Below the pieces are notes generated by a model. It searched no databases. It was not told the DNA's origin and worked only from the letters and a program-made list of their open reading frames with translations. A DNA stretch of 64,000 nt from Siphonodentalium dalli (lineage: Eukaryota; Mollusca; Scaphopoda; Gadilida; Siphonodentaliidae), in NCBI GenBank assembly GCA_032622095.1, contig CP136061.1, positions 16,058,440 to 16,122,439 of the forward strand, given 5' to 3'. Positions 21,441 through 33,125 of the stretch are shown here, in pieces. The position numbers and the translations under genes are program-made. Position 1 is the stretch's first letter. Each line of letters opens with the position of its first letter.

Positions 21441-23122
21441 TTGTTTCTGTGGAAAACGAACCAAATCCCGACGATCGCGAGGAGCGCACCAATACACGAG
21501 CAACCGACAATTAACCATATATATCTCCCGCATCCTGGATTATTTTCTTCAACGACAACGTTAGAACCAAGCTCATCAGTCGGGTCGGCGCTATGCAGCA
21601 TTACTCGTGTTGTTGTTGTTATCGTCGTCCTGATTGCTTTCGTCATCGGTTTCGTTGTTGCTGTCGCCGTTGTTGTTATCACCGTTGTTGTTGTTGCTGT
21701 TGTGGTTGTTGTCGTCGTTGGTGTTGTCGTTGTTGTCGACATGGTTGTAGGCGTTGTTGTTGCTATAGTGGTTGTTGTCGTCATCGTCGCTGTTGTCGTC
21801 GTGGTTGTTGTCGTCGGAACATTTGTTGTTGTTGTTGTCAACGTTCTCGTCGATGTCGTTGTTGTCGTCTTTGTTGTTGTCGATGTCATTGTCGACACAC
21901 ATGTACTGTTTACAGCACGGGCAAACTCTTGTAAAGAAATGCTAACTTTTCCGGACGGTGAAGCGCATGCTGGATCCGAGGAAAAGCTCCGCTGTTTATA
22001 TTTCCAGGTATTTTTCCCAACGCTCATAATAAAATCTCTGAGCCATTTTAAGTCACAGTCGCAATGCCATGGATTATTGCCAATATATATATGATCAGAA
22101 GCCATGAAAAGCTGTAACATTGGTGATGGAAGCAGTCTTATTTTGTTGTACTCCAAATTGGCACCAACAATTTGGGCGGACTTAAAAGCGTCTACCTCGA
22201 CTTGTGATATCTGACATCGTGATAAATCTAACTCTGTGAGATTGAATCCTTCGAAGTCTCCGTTGTGTAACCGTGCGATCGGATTTTGTTTCAGTTTGAT
22301 CTTTCTAATGGTTGAGTGGCACACTCTCAACGCTTCGGCAGGAATCAAATTAAGATTATTGTGTGAAATATCAATTTCTCTCAAATCTGTTCCTTTGAAT
22401 GATGAGTCAGCTATTTTCTGGATTTGGTTGTTAGCTAGATCAAGAACAGATAGCTTAGTAAGACAATGTAAACACGAATCGATGGAAACAATATGGTTAT
22501 GTGCCATGTGTATCTCAACCAAAAGCGGCACGTGATCAAACGACTGCCTCGATATGAAACTGATTTTATTTCGTGAGAGGTCAAGGACGTTGAGTTGTCC
22601 GAGTCCGCTGAATATTGATGAATTTAAAGCAGTGATGTGGTTCCCATTGAGAGAAAGAATCTGCAGCCGACCTAAATCCGAGAACACGTCTGGTGGTATT
22701 GTTTCTATATTATTGCTCTCTAACTTTAGTGATGTCAGCGATGGGAGAGAGCGGAATGCATCAGGGACACTAGAAAAGTTGTTTAAGCTAACGTCGAGGT
22801 ATTCCAGGTTTGTATGACCAATAAAAGCATCCCGAAGAACACACGTGATCTTTCATCCGAATAGCCTCAGTGAAATTAGATGCGTAAATCGACTAAGGTG
22901 TATTGGTGATAGGATACCTCCTGGAATACAGTCCGTCTTAAGAGTTAGATTGTGTACTGTCACAGGCACACTGGAGGGACCGATTCCGTTACATTCAGAC
23001 GCGATAACTTCACCATTCAACGATTGGCACACATGACACTGCGTCGGACACTTTTGGTTCATAACAGGGTTTACAAGAAATAGAACAACGATGAATAACA
23101 ACGCGTAAACGTCCCTTCGCAT
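21386..23122 (-). pseudogene. Transmembrane LRR receptor with threonine-rich stalk, one in-frame TGA
   Basis: Likely a cell-surface LRR recognition protein with unknown ligand. I chose the ATG at 23120-23122 because a signal peptide follows (YALLFIVVLFLVNP). Order: signal peptide 1-22; LRRNT cysteines (CPTQCHVC); about 11 LRRs of the LxxLxLxxNxI type (residues 80-345); LRRCT (NPWHCDCDLKW, 350-408); a Thr-rich, probably O-glycosylated stalk (410-506); a transmembrane helix (534-557, IWLIVGCSCIGALLAIVGIW); and a 21-residue tail without a TIR domain. One TGA (22853-22855, codon 90) falls at the conserved Asn position of the first LRR; the frame is otherwise open for 578 codons with no intron. 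The TGA could be a pseudogene mutation, a segregating null allele, a sequencing error or readthrough. Confidence 0.8.
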
Positions 23123-24918
23123 AGCAATGATGAAATTATAAGGAAATTCCATTTCCGTTTTGTCAAGACATATGCTGGTCATGTAAAAACAATTCCATTT
23201 CCTTTTCACGCTGTCCGTGTTTAAACCGTGTTTAGTACGGTTCGATTCTGATCGCGATATACAATAAGCATTGATGTCCCGAAATCGCTATCAATAATTA
23301 TGGGCAGACACTACTTATCAACCAAATATCAAACCTCATTGCAACAAAATATGTGTGTACTCATTCTCAACTCTAAATAGATAAGACTTACTAACGGGGC
23401 GATATATTTTCTGAGATGTTTACAATCTGGCAATTACGCAGATAACACACCAAGCAAATTCGTCTCTAAACATCTGCATACCTGGGGCGATTTCACCAAC
23501 TGAATTTATATTATAAACCAGGTAGTTTATATGATAACGGCTGCATGCTAGCGCTTATGCCACACTCATTCACTGTGGCAAGCTGTCAGCAACAAGAAAA
23601 CCATAGTCAGAAATGGTAACGCCATCAAGATCATATTATTAGCCATAAATATAAATTGTAATATAATTATAATATAAAATGTTAAATAACATCTAATACA
23701 TATTCATCTTATTTACAACTTTAAGGAGTCCTTCTGGCACACGAGAATATTTATCGCCGTTTGATTTGCACCAAGTGAACTCGGCGCATATATAATTGAT
23801 ATAACAGACCTCTATTGTGATGATCGTGTCATTATTTGTTTAAAATAGGTATCAATTGACATATACGCACCCGTTCACTCATTAAAATCTACATATATCG
23901 CCCATTTTAGGAAAGCTCCGCGAATTCGGGGATTTCCGCAAAGTGACCTCCGCAAATAGGGCCCTACTTCAAATCGTCGCACCCAATGCAATTTGTAAAC
24001 AAATACGATTGACATGCGTTTTAACGAGGTGAGCATTAATTAAATGAAAGAAGAAATGCTACATAAACTATTTGTCATGGACTCAGCCAGTGTGCCATAT
24101 ATCTGTGTCAACTAAGGTCGCTTTGCGTGGTAAAAGTGAAAAGTGAAAGTGGAAATTCGGAAAATCCTATTGAAAATGAAAGTAGCCTACAATTTTGGGA
24201 ATTCCGCGGCAGATTCAGAGAATCTATACTATTGAAAGTGAATGTATGATTCCTAGAATTCTATCAGATATCGCGACTCTGCTCGTTTTCGTGATCATAG
24301 GTTATATATAGGGCCTATATGACCACGAAAATGAGTCGAGTCACGATACATCCATCGGTACAAACACATTGTGTATACGATACAATTTTGACTTGATGAC
24401 CAGAAAATAAAAGATATCGGTTACCCCAACAGAACGGGCATGCGCACTCCAATTAAAATTACCCATAATTCACGTCACTACACCAGGGGCTCCCAATGGT
24501 TTATACATTATTTTCAGGCTATCAGATTATTTATATTTTCAACAACATATAATTACACCGGTGACTTTAAGTTTACAATTTCAGCCTGTCCTGACTCTAT
24601 CGATACGATTGAGTCATATTTTCAAAAACATATTATACAACGGTGGCGTTAACTTTACAATTTTAGCATCTACGTGATTCTATCGGTACGATTGAGTAAG
24701 GTACAAAAAAAAATCTCCCACCATGCATTCGCCCAGTCGACCACAGAATATCAAAATCTCCGAAACAACTTACACCACATGTGGCGTAATTACAATCGTA
24801 CTTGGACCCTGTTTACATGAGCGCGATGAATTTATTATGCACAAGATTTCAGATATATTCATTCTCCCTTTGTCTCACCACATAATCCAAGGGTCGGGTT
24901 TTGCATTATATATATAAC
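23123..24918. other. No gene; one hairpin and one 82-bp duplication
   Basis: An imperfect inverted repeat with ~30-bp arms lies at 24269-24348 (CGTTTTCGTGATCATAGG facing CCTATATGACCACGAAAATG). Two diverged copies of an 82-bp sequence start at 24536 and 24618, each ending in CGATTGAGT. The LRR gene promoter presumably lies near 23123-23400, but I see no distinctive motif. Confidence 0.5.
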
Positions 24919-25999
24919 TAGAAGGTGACCCGACTTCGTCCGGGCTTTGACCTTGAATTGTCCATTTTGGAGGTCAAGGTCAAGTGGGGGTCACGATTTG
25001 ATCAGTCCAAAACTCTGCCCGGACAAAAGTACCCGACAAACGTGCCCGTCGAAATCCATCCGGTTTTACCCGATTTGACCTTGAATTGATCATTTTGAAG
25101 GTCAAGGTCAGGTCGGGGTCACGACTCGACCCGTCCAAAACACTCAGTTGACAAAAGTACCCCCATGTATCAAATTTCGTCGAAATCCCAGGTTTATGCC
25201 ACTCTCCGACCGAAGATACCACCACATACCAAGTTTCATCGAAATCCCGAGATATTCGGGTGTTTGACCTTGAAATTACCCGATTTCAAGGTCAAGGTCA
25301 CGTCGCACAGGCAAATTAATAGGCTCATGTCACCCCTCGGCCGAAAGTACCCCCACATACCAAGTTTCATCTAAATCCCGAGATATTCGGGCGTTTAGAA
25401 GGTGACCCGACTTCGTCCGGGCTTTGGTCTTGAATTGTCCATTTTGAATGTCAGGGTCAAGTTGGGTCACGATTTGACCAGTCCAAAACACTACCCGGAC
25501 AAAAGTACCCGACAAACGTGCACGTCGAAATCCATCCGTTTTTACCCGATTTGACCTTGGATTGATAATTTTGAAGGTCAAGGTCGTGTCGGGGTCACGA
25601 TATGACCCGTCCAAAACAATCAGTAGACAAAAGTAACCACACGTATCAACTTTCGTCGAAATCCCATCAAAATTGGCGATTTGACCTTGAAGTTACCCGA
25701 TTTCAAGGTCAAGGTCACGTCGCACGGGCAAATGAATATGCTTATGAGACTCCCCATACGAAAGGACCCCCACATACCAAGTTTCATCGAAATCCCGTGA
25801 TATTCGGGAGTTTGACCTTGAAATGACCCCATTTCAAGGTCAATGTCACGTCGCACGGACAAATTAATAGGCCCATGCCACCCCACGGCCGAAAATACCC
25901 CCACATACCAAGTTTCATCGAAATCGGGTCGGCCGTTTTCGAGTTCATCGCGAACACACACACAGACAGACAGACAGACAGACAGATCTTCCAAAATAT
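24919..25999 (+). repeat. Composite dispersed element rich in TCAAGGTCA half-sites
   Basis: It starts CTAGAAGGTGACCCGACTTC, and the same 5' phrase returns at 25396, giving two ~477-bp units plus a tail. Each unit contains repeated TTTGACCTTGAA and TCAAGGTCAAGGTCA phrases and ACCAAGTTTCATCGAAATCC. It ends in (ACAG)n (about 25960-25985) followed by CAAAATATATAATAG. No coding function is visible; small frames such as THTKFHRNP recur only because the DNA repeats. The superfamily is not assigned. Confidence 0.75.
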
Positions 26000-26405
26000 A
26001 TAATAGATAATAGCTGATGGGCCCGACTTCGTCCGGCCTGTTTCCACCTTGGGAAATTCCAACTGCACCACCCCCCTTGAATCAGAATCAGACCAAATAC
26101 ATGTTTTTGCATAATTCCATTTGGAGCCCCTTGCACCTCAGTGCTCTGGCCTAATATCATATATATTCATAAACCATGGTTCTATATATTGCCTGTATGA
26201 GACCATTCAGTTATTTTTACCTGAAAAATTGCATAAATTATAACATCTAGTGGTCTAACTCCAGACAAATGCACACGGCTACGGACAAGAGACCAGGACA
26301 CATCGGGCTGTCCATGGTTTTTCGGCCCGGGGTGAGAAAAGTTTGAAAACTGTTGGGGAAACCCGGGCAAAGCGGATTGCCCGGGCAAAGCCGATCACCA
26401 TTATT
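26000..26405. other. No gene; begins with a truncated copy of the CCCGACTTCGTCCGG end
   Basis: GGGCCCGACTTCGTCCGGCC at about 26019-26038 matches the 5' end of the preceding element. Short direct repeats of GCCCGGGCAAAGC lie near 26370-26393. Nothing else recognised. Confidence 0.5.
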
Positions 26406-28560
26406 ATACCCCCTTTTAAGAAAAAAGGGGGTATACTGTTTTGCACCTGTCCGTCCGTCTGTGTGTACCGTACATACGTCCGTCCTATGTCTGTGCATGT
26501 CATAACTTGAACAGAAGTGCTCGGAGCCTCGGATCTCAATGAAATTAGGTTTGGATGTTCACTACTATGAGCACATTAAATGGAGGGTTCCATCGTTTTG
26601 TTCGGATTTTCCATTCTAGAGTTATTCATCTTTGTTTATCTGGAATACAATACAATACAATAATTAATTTGTATAGCGCTCAATATTATGAGTACATATT
26701 CAACGGCGCTTTACATTACATCGAGCTCATTGCCTAATCAGCATAATACATGTACATGCACATATATCTAGGAATTAAATGCTACATCAAAGAGATATGT
26801 TTTGAGGCCGGTCTTAAACATATTTAAATCAGTGAATATTTTCAAGTGAGGTGGAATGCTATTCCATAGATGTGGACCTGCAAATGAAAATGCCCTATCG
26901 CCAAACGTTTTCTGTTTGTTGAAAGGAGTGTACAAAAGCATACTGCTATCAGATCGTAATCCATATGTACACACATTTCTGTCTTTGATCATATCCTGTA
27001 TATACAATGGTGACATGTTATTACGAGATTTGAATACAAGCAAAATAATTTTGAACATGATTCGATACTCCACTGGCAGCCAGTGTAATTGCTTGAGAAC
27101 TGGAGTTATATGTTCATGCCGAGGAGTGTATGATACAACTCGCGCCGCAGCATTTAGCACTTTTTGCAGGCGATCACACTGGTAATCCGGTAGTCCATAC
27201 AGTAAAGAATTACAGTAATCTAAGTGTGACGTGACAAAAGCATGTCTTAGTTGAGTCTACATCGAGGTATTGTCTAATTTGTCGGATTATGTATAAACCT
27301 CTGAACGCCTTCTTACACATATTAGAGATATGGTTATCCATTGTCATGTTTGTGTCAAAATACGATCCCAGGTTGCGAACAGTGTCCTTTGTTGGTATGT
27401 CGGCGTCTCCCACATGAATTGAACTGATGTTGACTTTCTGAAGTTGTTGTCGAGAACCAATGATTATGAATTCAGTCTTATCGTCATTTATCATGAGTCG
27501 GTTGGTAATCATCCACGCTCTAATGTCCACAATACAGTTCTCCACAATTTGACGTGCTTTAGTTTCGCCTTTTTGGCGTTTTGGTCCGTCTGGTGTATGT
27601 TCATATCGTAACTTCAACAGTTGTGGTGGGATCTCAACCAAATTTGGTGTGGATGTTCACAACTACCCTGTATGAGGACATTAAATAGAGGATTCCATTG
27701 TTTTGTTCGGATTTTCCATTCTAGAGTTATTCATCTTTGTTTATCTGGAAATGTTGGATTTTTTGTCCGCCTGGTGTCTGTTCATGTCATAACTTGAACA
27801 GTAGTGCTCGGATCTCAATGAAATTGTGTATGGATGTTCACTACTATCAGGGCATTCAATAGAGTGTTCCATCGTTTTGTTCGGATTTTCCATTCTAGAG
27901 TTATTCATCTTTGGTTATCTGGAAATGGTGGCTTTTTGGTCTGTCTGGTGTCTATTCATGTCGTAATTTCAATAGTTGTGCTGGGATCTCAATGAAATTT
28001 GGTATGGATGTTTAAAACTATGAGGACATTAAAAAGAGGGTTCCATCGTTTTGTTCGGATTTTCCATTCTAGAGTTATACATCTTTGTTCATCTGGAAAT
28101 GATGGCTTATTGGTCCATCTTGTGTCTGTTCATGTCGTAACTTCAACAGTTGTGCTGGGATCTCAATGGAATTTGGTATGGATGTTCATGAGGACATTCA
28201 ACAGGGGGTTCCATTGTTCTGTTCCGCTTTTCCATTATAGAGTTATTCATATTTGTTTATCTGGAAATGTTGGCTGTTTGGTCCATCCGATGTCTGTTCA
28301 GCTCATAAATTGAACAGTAATGTTCGGATCTCAATGAAATTTTGTATGGATGTTCACCAATATGAGGACATTTACATGTAGTGGCACATTCAAATGTTTT
28401 TTGTTTTGTTTTTTGTTCCGTAGTTATTCATCTTTGTTTATATGAAAATGTTGATTTCTGGGTCCATATGTCTGAGTATAGCCATGATAAGTTATATATG
28501 TGCCCACACTAGGCGGTATGCCACGAGGGGGTATGCACCGGACGACAGTCCATCTCTTTT
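26406..28560 (+). repeat. ~174-bp tandem repeat array, interrupted by a LINE
   Basis: A short hairpin (TACCCCCTTTT / AAAAGGGGGTA, about 26406-26434) is followed by units containing TCTCAATGAAATT, GGATGTTCACTACTATGAG and TTCCATTCTAGAGTTATTC. The last phrase recurs at about 26608, 27713, 27887, 28061 and 28230, a 174-bp spacing, with a degenerate sixth unit to about 28470. The gap between the first and second units is filled by the minus-strand LINE at 26641-27577. Confidence 0.85.
26641..27577 (-). mobile_element. 5'-truncated L2-type LINE inserted in the tandem array
   Basis: On the minus strand the sequence encodes the post-catalytic part of an L2/CR1-type RT protein in two frames. The first runs about 27570-27240 (WMITNRLMINDDKTEFIIIG, then LGSYFD and HISNMCKKAF). 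The second runs about 27240-26768 (HAFVTSHLDYCNSLLYGLPD, VLNAAARVV, HITPVLKQLHWLPVEYRI, FGDRAFSFAGPHLWNSIP). One frameshift near 27240 separates them. The 3' UTR has GTAAAGCGCCGTTGAATATG and GAGCGCTATACAAATTAA and ends in a (TATTG)n-type tail at about 26641-26660, typical of L2 elements. The RT catalytic motifs are missing because of 5' truncation. Confidence 0.85.
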
Positions 28561-31440
28561 TATTTCAATACTATCAAATTATTCCTTATCTATCGGTATT
28601 TTAGAATAAGGTCGTTTCGTGTTGGGTTAGTTTTTATATATTTCCACAATACATGTGTGGAATAATACAATATGACAATTTGCTAAATTCGATAGGGCAC
28701 CCGCGTAATGCCCCAGACTGTAAAAAGATGTGCTGTGGGCAAAGCGGATCATTCATACCATGACTAACTTCCGACACACATGCGTAGATTAAGTGAATTT
28801 GGACAAATCTAATAAGATGGTTCGATAAAACTCGTGCCTTGTCGGAGCATATCCATAATTGAAAACTTTGAACGTTAGAAAAAACGCTATTTTAATTATT
28901 TGCAATAAATATGAGGTGTGCATGAATTTTTTTCGGGATTTACAGCTGGCAGTTGCCGTAAAAATCTCGAGATTAACGGGGTCTTTACGTGGTGTTATAT
29001 GATGCTGAGAAGTTCATTTAATGACAAAATTACGATCAGCCAATTAGGCTGGTTAAACAACACATGTGGCGGCCCACATCGGTTTCATTTGCGGCCCAAC
29101 CACATATACCCCCCTCCCCCACGGCCTCGGGCCCATCAGGAATTTTTCTGGTCTCCCGATCGGCCAGTCAGCCTCTGAGCTTGTTATCCCAACTACCCGG
29201 TAGGGTCAGTATTCGGTCTACTAAATGAGAATTTTTTTTAATTAACTTGTAGGTTGCCTTCTTAACATGTATACAGTACTTGAGAAGTTGAGAGAACATT
29301 GCTGCATTTGCAGGTGTTGCTCTTATGCACATGCCCATCTTCAGAACTTCTATTATTTCCCATATTGCGATAAATATGATGCAATACGATACATGTATTA
29401 TTTGAAATGTACATGTATAGCGGTACACTGGATTCACGATGAATCTTTACTGGCCGACAGTTTAGTAATGTACCGGTAGTACGGTAGATCTGTTATTGAT
29501 CAATCTGATGAATATCCTAATATGTAATTAGCCTCCTGGCACATTAGTTATTTTTATAAATCTTACTGCTACATGTAATGTGCAAATATTGTATTGTTCC
29601 GAATTAAGTCAAGCGATCAGATGGCATCGTTCAAATAGTTCAGTGTTTGAGTGACTGACATTACATGAAAATATAAAGGCAAAATGCATTTAATATATTT
29701 TATTCCAATATACGGCAGAGTAACATGACGACTTATGTTATTGTGACTGACATTACACAAACCTTTCGAAGATACATGGCAACTGGATTTCAAATTTAAT
29801 TTATAGAAGTGAATATATATATGCATTGCTGATTTGTCTTAAATACTAGTAAATGTACATGTTACACTGACTTATTAACTCTCTTGATAAAATTACTATT
29901 TCTGCACAAACATAACAAAATATTTGGTGTCACACTTGTACTGTAACAGTCTGCTGATCTCAGTGATCTGTTTTCAAACAAAGACAAAAAAATTTGTTCA
30001 ATTGTATCCAATGAACCTTATTTGTTCAAGTTATCAAGGGCGGATCTTGCGCTTAATATTGCTAACATGCAACATGTACATGCATATATATACACAGCGG
30101 TTTACTTAATCTGACTCAAGTACAGTTATTTCAACTGTGGATGCATGCATATCCATGCAAGGGCGAAAACAACATCCTGTGATGTGTGCGCGCCCCGCGT
30201 GGACTCTTTTCGCCATGCAGAGCACAATAATTATGTTGACATTTTGTTTCTGGGCGTCAAGGTTTAGGCGCCCAAAGTTTTTCTATAAACATAGATATAG
30301 CAATTCTAACTGTGGTGTCAAATTTGTCAGCACAAATGCATGTTTTGAAGCCATGATTGAATTGAAATATGTATCCAATGCATATGGTCCACCCGGTGGT
30401 CCCGGGCCCATTTATTGCACAAATTGATCTAGCTGTAAGCATGTAGCTGCATAATTATATTTTAGCTGACCAATTACATGTAGTAGTATTTTGAACATGT
30501 ACATTGACATTTGTACCGGTAATCAGCAGTGTTGACACTGCCATATATTTTGAGGACATACTAGTATCACTGGTGTGAAGCCACAGGACATTTAATCTGC
30601 ATGCACGACCCTCCATATAGCATACCGTATGGCCATGTTTATAGAGTACACTTGTGTGATGTACCCAGTCCTGGTGCAGCTTTGGGTAGATTAGATGTAT
30701 TTTCATTGTAAATTGGAAATTGCATTGGAAATTGATATGCGAATACATTTTAAATCTAGTCTTGATTGACAGCTGTCTTGTTTCAATAGACGTCTGATAA
30801 CAGCTGCGGGCATCTTGATATAACATTAAGCTGAATAAGCTCCACCCCTCGACCCGCGGTTTGTTAGGATGACATTAACTAACACGAACACTGACATGCG
30901 TGTTGGTAGCACATTTTTCGTAAACAATGGAACTAAATTGAAAATCAAGATTAACTCTACTTGAAAACGAAATGATTCAAGGCTAAATCATAAAATTTAA
31001 CCTCATTGAGTAAAAGCACAAGAAATGAGAGTCTGCGCGCTCCGTATATCAAGATAAATCGACCGAATTGATAGATGCACGATATTGGGCAATAAACTGA
31101 TTGATCACAAAATCTACATACATGTATGCATGTACATGTAATGATAGGCCTATATACATGTATATATATATCTGTTAATTAGGTACGGTATTTAACTTAC
31201 AAGTCATATTTATAGCTCTGTTAGTTGGGTTGTATGTGCACCGTTGGAAGGTATTTAATATCCTAAATATGTTAATGTTCTTGGGGTTGATGTTATTTCA
31301 CAGTGTCTGTATCGTCCAGATGATCCATTCGATTATTGTCCTCACAGTCTTGAAAAAATGTATATTTCTATTGAGACGTATTTTCTCTTATTGCATAAAT
31401 TATCAAATAAAAACAAATATACATTGGGTCATAAAATTAA
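28561..31440. other. Gene-free stretch
   Basis: AT-rich with many ACATGTAC/TACATGTA words and scattered short frames on both strands, none with a recognisable domain (checked 28918-29178, 29168-29437, 30137-30427, 30455-30826, 31230-31520). No clear repeats of known structure. Confidence 0.5.
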
Positions 31441-31860
31441 TTATGAGCATTGAGCAGAGCCTGGTTGAAATGCTACGGTGTGGCGATTCATACTCGTCTG
31501 CGAGCTACTGTCAGTACTGATGCCATATATGCATTGTTCTATTAATGGTTTGTACTTTGATGAGGTAAACTGCTCGTAACCTCCATTGTAGAGAATTTCA
31601 CACCAGGTTCTATTCATAAACAAATTAAAAATTGGCATCAAGAACTGTCTTAAACAAATGTCTGTGCGAATGACTGGATCATTGACGACTCGGGCAGACA
31701 TATACTGGGTAATCCTTTTGACAGCGTGTTCTGGGCCACAAACAATAGATATAACAAAACTTCAAAAAATGATATCGGGTCACACTGAGCGTTGATGGGT
31801 AGGTTCCTCGACTCGAATCAATTATTTGTTAACCCCGAAGTCAAAGAAATAGTAATTTAT
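31441..31860 (-). pseudogene. Coding-like fragment homologous to 1420-1640
   Basis: A minus-strand frame of about 100 codons begins after a TGA upstream of 31701 and reads SIVCGPEHAVKRITQYMSAR, RTDICLRQFLMPIFNLFMNR and TWCEILYNGG. I do not recognise the family. The upstream flank and the first part of this frame align with 1420-1640 in the opposite orientation, so the sequence is multi-copy. Candidates are a dispersed exon-like pseudogene or part of an old DNA transposon. The stop right upstream and lack of an obvious start argue against an intact gene. Confidence 0.35.
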
Positions 31861-33125
31861 GACGGTCTGATCAGATTGAGTACCTACCTTTAATGTTACA
31901 CATATCTGCTGCACACATAACCACAAATAGCAGCATTGGGTGCGTTTTCAACGCTGAGATAACAGCTTTAAACGCCAATAACCTTACATGTATATTTAGC
32001 ACCCACTGGTGAGTGTTATTGACAATATATTGTGCATCTTAAAGGCATACATGTACTCTGGTTTTATTGTTTAATAGCATTACTATTGGCAGTTAATAAT
32101 GTGATTGTGTTTAGTAGATTTTTTGGAATTTTGTTGGTTGCATGCATGGGAAGACAACTTTGGTTTAAAAAAATTTAAAAACTTGAAAGCTCTGTATCAG
32201 TCCATGAGAACAAAATAATTGTTCATAACACTTTTAGAACGGTAGGTCTAGTTTGTTTTATTTATATATTAATGGAAAGCTTTTTCGACATTGATTTCAA
32301 TTGATTACAAATGTAAATAGAAATATTAAAGGGGCACACCAGGTTTGATATATTTTTCTTGTACTCTACATGAGATAAAAAGTTTATGTGTACCGGTACC
32401 TATATGTATACCATAGTATGGTGCACTTAGTGTCAATGTTTGGCCACTCGTCGTTCGTCCTTCCATCTGTACCGGGTACGTCTGTCTGTCCCTCCATAGA
32501 CACTTTAGGCAAAATGCGATAACTCTAACATTTTCTATTTGATCGAAACCAAATTTTGTACAGTATATACCGGTATATAGGTTTCACATACCAAAATACA
32601 GTTCGAGTTCGAATATGGGTTTGATCCAAGATTTTTTTTACAGAGTTATGGCCCTTTTTACTTAGAATTCACGCATGCTGCAAAAACTCACACATTTTTT
32701 TATCTGATTGACAACAAATTTGATATGTGAGATTGTAAGCCCAAAATACAGATCAAGTTCGAATATGGGTTTGATCCGATTTATTTAAAGGAGTTATGAC
32801 CCCTTTTTTTTAAATTTCAAATTTTAATTTAAAAAAAAATGTTTATCTTGAATTTCCTCGCTCAATTTAACAGGCAAAACATATTAAAAAACTTTTATAA
32901 TAATAACAAAATTATTTAATTAAAAAAAAATGTTATTGACACTAATTTGTTTTAATTGTATATCATTAATTAGGTGTGATGTCCTGTTTTGAAAATAGGC
33001 AGATTTTATTGCAATAGTTGCATGTAATATAATGATATCAATATCCAATATCAAGACTGTATGAGTGTACCTTTAATAGATGTCATTCCATGCGAAATAT
33101 GTTATTAATTGAGTTTTTGTTTAAA
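31861..33125. repeat. AT-rich region with a two-unit tandem repeat
   Basis: Around 32395-32810 a CTGTCTGTCCCTCC-type start is followed by two units containing CAAATTT, AAAATACAG, TTCGAATATGGGTTTGATCC and GAGTTATG-CCCTTTTT (about 32570-32660 and 32700-32810). This resembles the diverged invertebrate repeats at 26406-28560 and 50490-50620 in design. The rest is very AT-rich and has no coding signal. Confidence 0.5.

Noticed and set aside
21591-21934. Asn/Asp-rich and Cys-rich frames in the same region
   Set aside because: Other frames of the same triplet repeat.
21288-22094. 268-codon plus-strand Val-rich frame
   Set aside because: Antisense of the Thr-rich stalk triplet repeat of the LRR gene.
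22853-22855. Selenocysteine codon in the LRR receptor
   Set aside because: No selenoprotein of this family is known to me and I saw no SECIS; a nonsense mutation or allele is simpler. Kept only as a test to run.
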